Source of the DNA: Firmicutes bacterium UBA5454
Lineage (GTDB): Bacteria; Bacillota; Clostridia; Caldicoprobacterales; DTU083
Direction: 5' to 3'
Assembly (NCBI GenBank): GCA_002426555.1
Contig: DIQU01000023.1
Location: 1,738 to 14,746, forward strand
Length of the DNA: 13,009 bases
Part shown: one piece after another, positions 1-6,394 of the stretch
Numbering within the stretch: the first letter of the stretch is position 1
Layout of the letters: each line of letters begins with the position of its first letter
Position numbers and translations under genes: made by a program
The notes under the pieces: model-generated
What the model was told of the DNA's origin: nothing
Databases searched by the model: none
Seen by the model: only the letters and a program-made list of their open reading frames with translations

Positions 1-11
1 TCAATATTCAT
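1..11 (-). CDS. Start of a divergent gene (5' end only)
   Basis: On the minus strand an AGGAGG ribosome binding site (plus-strand positions 20-25) is followed, 8 bases on, by ATG at 11-9 and then AAT ATT before the window ends. Only three codons (Met-Asn-Ile) are visible, so the product is unknown. A second ATG at 17-15 is too close to the binding site to be the preferred start. The gene would be divergent from the operon and share its intergenic region. Confidence 0.5.
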
Positions 12-87
12 GGGCATCACCTCCTAACGTTTAAGTTCTGAAAATGCATGTGAATGAACCGAAAAGTTCAACATCCGGTAAAATATA

Positions 88-112
88 GGCTGCCGAGATC
101 GGGACGGCAGCC
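88..112. other. GC-rich stem-loop between divergent genes
   Basis: GGCTGCCG (88-95) and CGGCAGCC (105-112) form a perfect 8-base stem around a 9-base loop. Neither side has a proper T-run. The minus-strand side reads TATATTTTA, which gives a weak terminator-like look in that direction. It may stop antisense or read-through transcription, act as an attenuator ahead of the divergent gene, or be a protein-binding site. Confidence 0.5.
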
Positions 113-117
113 TTGAC

Positions 118-132
118 AGTTGCACCTATAGG
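118..132. promoter_or_regulatory. Candidate operator O1 (repeat copy 1)
   Basis: This is the first copy of the exact 15-base repeat AGTTGCACCTATAGG. Its core CCTATAGG (125-132) is a perfect palindrome, which extends to ACCTATAGGT (124-133) and, with one mismatched pair, to a 16-base dyad at 121-136. A dyad upstream of an XRE regulator gene is the usual form of an autoregulatory operator. Which protein binds it is inferred. A weak alternative promoter (TTGCAC 120-125, TATTAT 141-146, 15-base spacer) would overlap it. Confidence 0.55.
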
Positions 133-175
133 TTCAGAAATATTATACAAAGCATAGACGATTGGGTCAATAATG

Positions 176-190
176 AGTTGCACCTATAGG
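176..190. promoter_or_regulatory. Candidate operator O2 (repeat copy 2)
   Basis: This is the second exact copy of AGTTGCACCTATAGG, with the palindrome CCTATAGG at 183-190, 58 bases from the first copy centre to centre. It ends about 22 bases before the proposed -35 element of the operon promoter, a position suited to a regulator. The dyad arms match less well here than in copy 1 outside the 8-base core. Confidence 0.55.
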
Positions 191-212
191 AGTAAACTTT
201 TTGCGAATTGAA

Positions 213-241
213 TTGCTTTTAGGTTCAACTTGGTGTAAAAT
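213..241 (+). promoter_or_regulatory. Likely operon promoter
   Basis: TTGCTT (213-218) and TAAAAT (236-241) are separated by 17 bases, giving a housekeeping-sigma-like promoter with transcription starting near 248. The spacer contains TAGGTTCA (220-227), identical to the right arm of the dyad at copy 1 (129-136). A protein bound there would block the promoter. The strong ribosome binding site GGAGGTG (259-265) follows, 5 bases before the ATG of the first gene. Confidence 0.5.
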
Positions 242-270
242 AATAACGGAATCCAAGTGGAGGTGAAACC

Positions 271-666
271 ATGACATTGGGCGAGTATATAAAAAATAAA
301 AGAACTGAATTAGGAATGAGTCGAAATCTGCTTGCTTCCAAGGCGGGCATAAGCCATACCGAGGTACAGCGAATTGAGACAAGTGAAAGAAAAATGCCTT
401 CGTTAAAAGTCCTTTGTTCTTTGGCGGACGCATTGAATATTCCACAGGAAGAAATGTTAAAGGTCGCTGGCTATGCTCCGGCTGATGACATTCCTGCGGT
501 TGAGCGCGCTTTTCATGGACTTAAAACCCGTAAGCAGCAGGAGACTGTTGAGAAGATTGCTGATGGTCTTTCGAGAAATGCCGATTTAAAAGACGAGGAT
601 CTTGACGATCTTTTCAAGCAAGTGGAGATGTTCATTGAGTATGCAAAGAGAGAAAAAGATTCCTGA
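271..666 (+). CDS. XRE-family helix-turn-helix transcriptional regulator
   Basis: A 131-residue protein with a lambda-repressor-like (HTH_3/XRE) domain at about residues 6-62. The recognition part reads LASKAGISHTEVQRIETSER, and PSLKVLCSLADALNI follows, as is usual in the family. The C-terminal half is charged and helical with no recognised domain. The start is fixed by GGAGGTG five bases before the ATG. The last bases overlap the start of an ImmA/IrrE-type peptidase gene, a pairing known from mobile elements, where the peptidase cleaves its partner repressor and so relieves repression. It is likely a repressor of its own operon acting at the CCTATAGG repeats just upstream. The family call is firm. 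The target and the cleavage link are inferred. Confidence 0.93.
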   Translation: MTLGEYIKNKRTELGMSRNLLASKAGISHTEVQRIETSERKMPSLKVLCSLADALNIPQEEMLKVAGYAPADDIPAVERAFHGLKTRKQQETVEKIADGLSRNADLKDEDLDDLFKQVEMFIEYAKREKDS

Positions 667-2047
667 TGAGCCGCGATTCAATTATGTTACGCAGACGGCA
701 TATAAGTTTTTACTTGAGTGCGGCTATACGTCGTTTCCGATTTCTCCCTTTGATGTATTGGACGAACTAAAGGATTATGTGGTCTGCTTGCCTTGGTCAG
801 AAGCAAAACGCGTGTTTAAATCCGACGATCCCTTTCATCTGAGAAAAATGAAGGCTGAAGGGAGAACAATACGAATGCGTGACACGGGGATGTATTACAT
901 CGTTTATGATGATGTAAGCATCAATAGTCCAGATCGTATTTCGTGGACGATCATGCATGAAATTGGGCATATCATACTCGGACACCTCGTGGAATTTAAT
1001 GAGACCGCACTCAATCGTGGAGGAATGAGTGGCAAGCAGTACGGTGTCCTTGAGGTGGAAGCACATTACTTTGCTGCCGAATTTCTTATGCCTACGGCAA
1101 TACTGAAATACTACAGTGGAATTACTGTTGATGAGATTGCTTTGCTGTTCGGAGTTTCTGATGAGGCGGCTAGAAGGAAATATAACCGTGTTTTTACTAA
1201 CAGTTATTTTCCAAACGGTGAATACGATAAGAAGGTAATAAGGAATTTCTACAAGTTTCTCATTACTGGGGCAGATGACGCGATTTATAAAAGCATCTAT
1301 AGAACCTGGGGAATTCCGTGGAAGGAAAAATATGTATCAGTCTGCCGGAAATGCCCTGAATGCTATTCATACATAGATGATCCAAGTGCGAAATATTGTC
1401 CTTATTGTGGGGCAGAAATTGCACAACATAAAATGTACAGGAGTATGTTTGAAAGACTCGAGGCGCAGCGAAAATTTCATAGTATAGAGGGCAAGTCACA
1501 TATAGGCTATCCATTTAAAAAAGCTGTAGGCAACGGTAATTTGCAGTATGGAAAACTCACTGTTTGCCCGGAATGCTTGAATCATGAGATATCCGATAAT
1601 GCAAAATATTGTCAAATTTGTGGACAACCACTGACTAATGAATGCCTTTCGGGGCAGCCAGTAGAGAGGATTGAGGATTGCTTTTCGCGTAGTAATGGAA
1701 CTGAGACGATCTCAAATGCCTGGTACCCTAAATATGAAAAACGTATTCGTGCACTGATGATCTATAGAGGCGCTGTGTATAAGGAAGACTGGATTGACTA
1801 TGACTACTGGGAATTTACGAAATTTATGATGCGAGGGTCAAGGTCGAGAGCATCGATGAACTTGCAGTCTGCAATATTATATTCACACGCTTTTTCCGAT
1901 GATAATGACGATGTGATCATAGTGACTGATACACAAGCAGCAGCAAAAGCGATTAGAGAAGAGAAAAATGTCGTTCTTTCTTATCTAAAGGCAACAGATG
2001 ATATTGAGAGAAACGATGTGGAGGTACTTGTAGCGAATGATTTATAA
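641..2047 (+). CDS. ImmA/IrrE-type metallopeptidase with two zinc ribbons
   Basis: The N-terminal part is an ImmA/IrrE (DUF955-like) peptidase. Numbered from ATG 641 (468 residues), the zinc-binding HEIGH is at 106-110, and the downstream EVEAHYFAAEFLMP (from 138) supplies the third ligand, probably Glu140. It normally cleaves a partner XRE repressor, here probably the gene it overlaps by 26 bases. Unusually, the protein continues well past the peptidase with two zinc ribbons, CPEC/CPYC (238-256) and CPEC/CQIC (309-327), and an unrecognised C-terminal region of about 100 residues. ATG 641 is preferred. TTG 635 has better spacing from GGAG (624-627) and would add two residues, and the longer TTG 602 frame is unlikely. 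The ribbons may sense metal or redox state, or bind DNA or a partner. That role is a guess. Confidence 0.88.
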   Translation: MQREKKIPDEPRFNYVTQTAYKFLLECGYTSFPISPFDVLDELKDYVVCLPWSEAKRVFKSDDPFHLRKMKAEGRTIRMRDTGMYYIVYDDVSINSPDRISWTIMHEIGHIILGHLVEFNETALNRGGMSGKQYGVLEVEAHYFAAEFLMPTAILKYYSGITVDEIALLFGVSDEAARRKYNRVFTNSYFPNGEYDKKVIRNFYKFLITGADDAIYKSIYRTWGIPWKEKYVSVCRKCPECYSYIDDPSAKYCPYCGAEIAQHKMYRSMFERLEAQRKFHSIEGKSHIGYPFKKAVGNGNLQYGKLTVCPECLNHEISDNAKYCQICGQPLTNECLSGQPVERIEDCFSRSNGTETISNAWYPKYEKRIRALMIYRGAVYKEDWIDYDYWEFTKFMMRGSRSRASMNLQSAILYSHAFSDDNDDVIIVTDTQAAAKAIREEKNVVLSYLKATDDIERNDVEVLVANDL

Positions 2048-2378
2048 CGATGGATACGAAACAGATGGAAATCTCAGATTTGTAAAATGTCCACGCTGTG
2101 GAAATGAGGAATATTCTCCTGACGCGGAGTATTGCCGCATATGTGGTTTCCCAGCATACAATGAATGCGAAGGTTCTCCAGAGTATGATGAATTCGGCAA
2201 TAACCAAGGGTTTCACATACACAGAAATGCTGGGAACGCGAGATTCTGCGAGTATTGTGGAAAGCCGACGATGCTGTTTAATGAGAAACTCCTGAAACCT
2301 TATAACGAGTTTTATGAGGATCAGCAGGAAGAAGAATTTGCACTTCCGTTTGAAACAAACGATGGGATTCCTTTTTGA
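2037..2378 (+). CDS. Small zinc-ribbon protein
   Basis: A 113-residue protein with no enzyme motif. A complete zinc ribbon has CPRC (18-21) and CRIC (33-36). A second knuckle has CEYC (71-74), possibly with His60 and His62 as further ligands. The C-terminus is acidic. The start overlaps the preceding stop by 11 bases, and GGAGG (2020-2024) lies 12 bases upstream, so it is probably translationally coupled. The first ribbon and what follows (C-x2-C ... YCxICGxPxxNEC) match the pattern of the second ribbon in the upstream peptidase, which suggests a duplicated module or a domain that has separated into its own gene. It is probably an adaptor or accessory protein of the control block. No specific function can be assigned. 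Confidence 0.85.
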   Translation: MIYNDGYETDGNLRFVKCPRCGNEEYSPDAEYCRICGFPAYNECEGSPEYDEFGNNQGFHIHRNAGNARFCEYCGKPTMLFNEKLLKPYNEFYEDQQEEEFALPFETNDGIPF

Positions 2379-2405
2379 AGAAGTAGGAAAGTGAGGTGAA
2401 CTGGC

Positions 2406-3617
2406 ATGTCAAAAAAGAATGATGACTTTTTTGTAGAGAAGAAGCCATGGTCAGAAGTAAAGGATCAGTTATTAGGCTGCTACTTTGTACCGTACATGCA
2501 GAAAATATTGTATACGCGCAGGCCGTTAGTCTACATTGACTGCTTTGCTGGAAAAGGAAAATTTGATGATGGCAAAGACGGTTCACCTTTGATTGCATTG
2601 AAGATAATGAAGGATTGCTGTGACAGAACCAGATTAGACCGACTCCCTCGTATAACAGCAAGCTTTATAGACATCAATTATGCTGATGATTTGCATAAGA
2701 ACTTGAGCGATTATTCGAATGTTAATATCATTCCGGGCGCATACGAAACCAGCATAGATGGGCTCTTGAAAAATGAAAATGGAAGTAACGTTTTTCTGTA
2801 TATAGATCCGTATGGAATCAAGGCTTTAAGTTGTAAAAAGTTCGACGCTTTTGCAAGTGGCCGTTTTAATACTATAGAGCTCCTTATCAATATGAACTCT
2901 TTTGGCTTTATCCGCGAGGGCTGTCGCGTCATGGGCAAGAATTTTGAGCTTGATGATGGAACATTTTTTGACGATTTGGTTGAGTATGATTCAACACGAT
3001 TAGATAAATCAGATAAGTCTGTCGATGCACTGAACGAAATCGCAGGAGGCGATTATTGGAAAGATATTATTGAACAGTATGCTTCTGGGAAAATCGACGG
3101 TTATAAAGCAGAAGAATATTTTTCGGAACAGTATTGTCAACGGTTAGGTCAAAGTTACAAATACGTGTTGAATATGCCTATAAGAATTCATCCAAATCAG
3201 CATCCAAAGTATAGGATGATCCATGCTACAAATCATCCTGATGGGTGCGTACTTATGGCAGATAATATGTGTAATCGCTGGCAACTTCTAAAACAGATTC
3301 AGGACAGTGGCCAAATGTCCTTATTCCAGGAGGATGTCAATAATAATGTGATTGACCCGGATCAGATAAAAACCTGTGTCATAGAACATTTTTCTCAGTG
3401 TGACACTTGGACATCTCTCACGGAAGCCTTGGCTGTATTTTATGTGAAATATGGACCTTTATGTGCGACAAAGACTATTAGACCTATACTAACGAAACTG
3501 GAGAAAAACGGAAACCTTGCCGTTGACCGTCATCCCGCGTTTACTGAGAAAGGAAAGCCGTCTGCTTTTATGACGGAAAACAGCAAGCAGAAGGTATCAG
3601 TCAGGTGGGTGAACTAA
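2406..3617 (+). CDS. tcmP: Three-Cys-motif partner protein, TcmP family
   Basis: A 403-residue protein with the hallmarks of TcmP. FF...KPWSEVKDQLLGCY near the N-terminus leads into YIDCFAGKGKF (43-53) and GSPLIAL (59-65), a methyltransferase-like motif I. An acidic loop SFIDIN (86-91) and the strand FLYIDPYG (130-137) follow, the latter resembling a motif IV. The last 80 residues look like a winged-helix (CVIEHF...TIRPILTKLEKNGNL). The family is named for regular occurrence beside a protein with three clustered cysteines, and exactly such a gene follows with no gap. Its substrate and reaction are not established to my knowledge. A SAM-dependent methyl transfer is suggested by the fold motifs only. 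The start has GAGGTGA 7 bases upstream. Confidence 0.85.
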   Translation: MSKKNDDFFVEKKPWSEVKDQLLGCYFVPYMQKILYTRRPLVYIDCFAGKGKFDDGKDGSPLIALKIMKDCCDRTRLDRLPRITASFIDINYADDLHKNLSDYSNVNIIPGAYETSIDGLLKNENGSNVFLYIDPYGIKALSCKKFDAFASGRFNTIELLINMNSFGFIREGCRVMGKNFELDDGTFFDDLVEYDSTRLDKSDKSVDALNEIAGGDYWKDIIEQYASGKIDGYKAEEYFSEQYCQRLGQSYKYVLNMPIRIHPNQHPKYRMIHATNHPDGCVLMADNMCNRWQLLKQIQDSGQMSLFQEDVNNNVIDPDQIKTCVIEHFSQCDTWTSLTEALAVFYVKYGPLCATKTIRPILTKLEKNGNLAVDRHPAFTEKGKPSAFMTENSKQKVSVRWVN

Positions 3618-4391
3618 ATGAAGGTTGCTGGCTACATTGAAAGAAAGAGCATGCTCTATCAGACGGGTGTCGAGTACGGTGATTACACGATGAATCATGT
3701 GCTCGGCTGTTCGCATGGTTGTAAATATCCGTGCTATGCCTTCCTGCAGAAGAAGCGGTTCGGCCAGATAAAGGACTACGATGGATGGCGCAGGCCTTTC
3801 CTCGTATCGAATACGATCCAGCTGCTTGATAAGGAAATACCGAAACTGAAGGACAAGATACAGTCTGTGCAGCTCTGCTTCACAACAGATCCGTTTATGG
3901 TGGACTATCCGGAAATACAGGATATGAGTCTTGCCGCTATCAGAAGGCTCAACAGAGATGACATCAAATGCTGCGTTTTAACGAAGGGAATCCTACCTAT
4001 CGAGCTAAAAGATCTTTACAGAGAGAATGAGTACGGCATTACGTTGATCTCGCTTGATGAGGAATACAGAGAGAAGATGGAGCCGGGAGCGGCGCCTTAT
4101 GTAGATCGGCTTGCTGCATTGAAGGCACTACACGACGCGGGATCAAAGACATGGGTGAGCATTGAGCCTTACCCTACACCGAATTTGATCGAGCAGGATC
4201 TGAACAAGATATTGGAAGCAGTCAGCTTTACGGATCGGATTATTTTCGGGCGTACGAACTACAACAAGACGGTTACGGCGTATGCCAACCACAAGCATTT
4301 CTATAATGAATGCGCAAAAACCGTGATTGACTTCTGCGAAAGCAGAGGAATTGCGTATCACATAAAGAATAAGACGACAACAGAGGAATGA
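3618..4391 (+). CDS. Radical SAM protein of the SPL-like (COG1533) type, CX3CX3C variant
   Basis: A 257-residue protein, the 'three-Cys' partner of TcmP. The cluster-binding motif is GCSHGCKYPCYAF with Cys31, Cys35 and Cys39, spaced CX3CX3C instead of the usual CX3CX2C. Downstream elements match the spore-photoproduct-lyase-like group: TTDPF (89-93), VLTKG (120-124), a Glu-Pro-containing segment with ...RLAALKALHDAG, and WVSIEPYPTPN (179-189). A 4Fe-4S cluster cleaving SAM to start radical chemistry is therefore likely. The substrate is unknown and could be nucleic acid, by analogy with this group. The ATG directly follows the TcmP stop codon, so the two are coupled. The family is fairly sure. 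That the altered spacing is functional is not shown. Confidence 0.8.
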   Translation: MKVAGYIERKSMLYQTGVEYGDYTMNHVLGCSHGCKYPCYAFLQKKRFGQIKDYDGWRRPFLVSNTIQLLDKEIPKLKDKIQSVQLCFTTDPFMVDYPEIQDMSLAAIRRLNRDDIKCCVLTKGILPIELKDLYRENEYGITLISLDEEYREKMEPGAAPYVDRLAALKALHDAGSKTWVSIEPYPTPNLIEQDLNKILEAVSFTDRIIFGRTNYNKTVTAYANHKHFYNECAKTVIDFCESRGIAYHIKNKTTTEE

Positions 4392-4412
4392 GGAAGGAGG
4401 GACGCTGTCTTA

Positions 4413-5348
4413 GTGGAAAAGTTAATAGATATAGGAAGCGCACCTGTAGCGCCACTCCTCGATATTCTTCTTCAGGATAAATCGACAAAGAAAAATATTA
4501 TCTGGGCGACGGACACCTACGAGGAGTACGGCAACGGATTTACAGATAAAGAGCAGATCGACAGGGATCTGCTTCTGAAGCATGCGGACATCATCAAACC
4601 GCGTATCCAGAAATCGCTGGAAGCGCAGGCTGCGCGAACTCGGAAAAAAGCAGAGGTCTTCACTCCTGTGTGGCTCTGCAATCTGATGAATAATTACTGC
4701 GACCAGGAATGGTTCGGCAGGAAAGACGTTTTTAACATTGAGAATGAAGACCATACATGGACGGTGGTCGAGGAGCCGGTAGAGTTCCCGAAACGGAAAA
4801 CATGGAAGCATTACGTGGATTCCCGGCGGCTCGAAATCACCTGCGGCGAAGCACCGTACCTCGTGTCCCGATATGACGTCTCGACCGGAGAGTTAATTGT
4901 CCCACCGAAACGCAGAATCGGGCAGCTCGACCGGAAGCTGCGGATTGTGAATGAAAATACCGTTGACTTTGATGAATGGCTTAAATGGGTTATCCGGGCA
5001 TTTGAAGCATCTTACGGATATGAATATCAGGGAGACAATCTCTTGATTGCGCGGGTGAATCTGCTACTGACGTTCATTGATTACTACACAGAACGCTGGG
5101 AGAAAGCCCCGGAAGAAAAGCTGCTGCGGCAGATTGCAAACCGGATTGCATGGAATATCTGGCAGATGGACGGACTTAAGGATACGGTTCCTCTTGGAAA
5201 ACCATATGAGGAATATCACCAGATGACGTTGTTTGAGATGCTTCCAGACATAGCACCGCAGGAAGAAGAGCAGGAAGCAATACCTTGTAAAATATATGAC
5301 TGGAGAAGCAACAATTCTTTAGTCTTCAAGAAATTGAAGGAGAGCTAA
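4413..5348 (+). CDS. Adenine-specific DNA methyltransferase, cofactor-binding half
   Basis: A 311-residue protein of the type usually annotated as restriction endonuclease subunit M. KKAEVFTPVWLCNLM (78-92) is a motif X-like element, and LEITCGEAPYLVSRYD (140-155) is the SAM-binding motif I region. RIGQLDRKLRIV, GDNLLIARVNLL and IAWNIWQMDGLK are also typical of the family. It lacks the catalytic (N/D)PP(Y/F), which is supplied by the next gene two bases downstream. It starts with GTG because a TAG lies immediately upstream in frame. AAGGAGG (4394-4400) is 12 bases away, a rather long spacing. It is probably one half of a two-chain N6-adenine methyltransferase that protects host DNA. It ends at the natural junction (IYDWRS...VFKKLKES) before the catalytic half of single-chain relatives. 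Confidence 0.83.
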   Translation: MEKLIDIGSAPVAPLLDILLQDKSTKKNIIWATDTYEEYGNGFTDKEQIDRDLLLKHADIIKPRIQKSLEAQAARTRKKAEVFTPVWLCNLMNNYCDQEWFGRKDVFNIENEDHTWTVVEEPVEFPKRKTWKHYVDSRRLEITCGEAPYLVSRYDVSTGELIVPPKRRIGQLDRKLRIVNENTVDFDEWLKWVIRAFEASYGYEYQGDNLLIARVNLLLTFIDYYTERWEKAPEEKLLRQIANRIAWNIWQMDGLKDTVPLGKPYEEYHQMTLFEMLPDIAPQEEEQEAIPCKIYDWRSNNSLVFKKLKES

Positions 5349-5350
5349 TT

Positions 5351-6394
5351 ATGGGCAAGAAACTTTTTAATTTCGTGATCGGAAATCCGCCGTATCAGGA
5401 TGAAACTTTAGGCGATAACAAAGGATTTGCGCCTCCGGTATATAACAAATTCCTTGATTGTGCGTATGAGGTGGCTGACAAAGTTGAAATGATCCATCCG
5501 GCAAGATTTTTGTTCAATGCAGGCAGCACTCCTAAGCAATGGAATGAGGCCATGTTAAATGATCCACATCTGAAGGTAATGAAATATGAAGAAGATGCTT
5601 CCAAAGTTTTTCCTAACACGGATATAAAAGGCGGCGTTGCAATTACTTATCATGATGAAGAATCCGATTTTGGAGCAATAAAAATATTCACTCCGTATGA
5701 AGAAATGAACAGCATCTTGAAGAAGGTGATTCCAGCTCTTGAAAGAGGAACGATATCAGATATAGGCGTTTCTGGATACTCGTATCATTTTACTGAGAGG
5801 ATGCATAACGATCATCCTGAGGCGAGAAGTCTTCAGAGTAAAGGACACGAGTACGATTTAAAGTCAAATATCATAGAAAAACTGACATCTGTTTTTCTTG
5901 ATAAAAAGCCCGATGATGGCTGTAAATACGCCATCGTTATCGGAAGAGCGAATAATGAAAGAGTGTCAAAATACATTCGCAGAGATTATTTGAATGACGT
6001 TAGCAATTTTGATAAGTACAAACTGCTCATTCCCAAAGCAAGTGGTATTGGAGCGTTTGGCGAAGTATTAGGACCCTCTATAGTAGTAGGACCAGGCACT
6101 GGGCATACAGAAACTTTTTTTAGTGAAGGAGCTTTTGATTCAAAGGCGGAAGCAGAGAATCTATATCTGTACTTAAAAGGAAAATTTGCTCGGGCATTGT
6201 TGTCTGTTACTAAGAAGACACAAAACATAACGCCTCGGAACTTTATTTACATTCCTCTTCAAGACTTCACGCCCTCTTCCGACATCGACTGGTCGAAATC
6301 CGTCCACGACATAGACCTGCAGCTTTATCGGAAGTACGGACTGGATGAGAACGAGATAGAGTTTATTGAATCACATGTAAAGGAGATGGCATAA
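5351..6394 (+). CDS. Eco57I-type methyltransferase, catalytic and target-recognition half
   Basis: A 347-residue protein that begins almost directly with the catalytic motif: VIGNPPYQ, with Asn12-Pro-Pro-Tyr15. MIHPARFLFNAG (47-58) and DIKGGVAITYHD (91-102) follow as in Eco57I-type methylases. The C-terminal part (about 220-347) contains KASGIGAFGEVLG, the helix AENLYLYLKGKFARALL and the ending DIDWSKSVHDIDLQLYRKYGL, and is the probable target-recognition region. It has no SAM-binding motif I of its own, so it must pair with the preceding protein and perhaps with the C-terminal lobe of the next. GAAGGAGA lies 7 bases before the ATG. The middle of this gene is clearly more AT-rich than both neighbours, which fits exchange of a specificity segment. 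The gene shares one base with the next start. Confidence 0.87.
   Translation: MGKKLFNFVIGNPPYQDETLGDNKGFAPPVYNKFLDCAYEVADKVEMIHPARFLFNAGSTPKQWNEAMLNDPHLKVMKYEEDASKVFPNTDIKGGVAITYHDEESDFGAIKIFTPYEEMNSILKKVIPALERGTISDIGVSGYSYHFTERMHNDHPEARSLQSKGHEYDLKSNIIEKLTSVFLDKKPDDGCKYAIVIGRANNERVSKYIRRDYLNDVSNFDKYKLLIPKASGIGAFGEVLGPSIVVGPGTGHTETFFSEGAFDSKAEAENLYLYLKGKFARALLSVTKKTQNITPRNFIYIPLQDFTPSSDIDWSKSVHDIDLQLYRKYGLDENEIEFIESHVKEMA

Noticed and set aside
113..146. TTGACA at 113-118 as a consensus -35 element
   Set aside because: The only good -10 (TATTAT, 141-146) is 22 bases away, which is too far. The TTGCTT/TAAAAT pair with a 17-base spacer nearer the first gene is better.
12..270. tRNA, small RNA or attachment site in the left intergenic region
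   Set aside because: No cloverleaf, integrase or duplicated attachment core is visible. The structure is explained by the stem-loop, operator repeats and promoter.
602..640. TTG start at 602 for the peptidase, giving a longer N-terminus
   Set aside because: The extra residues only re-read the regulator gene in another frame and have no family similarity. ATG 641, or TTG 635, fits an ordinary short overlap.
5336..5351. Frameshift pseudogene as the explanation for the split methyltransferase
   Set aside because: The first gene ends in a normal stop, a good ribosome binding site and an ATG follow, and both halves are intact in their motifs. A true two-gene arrangement is more likely, though not proven.
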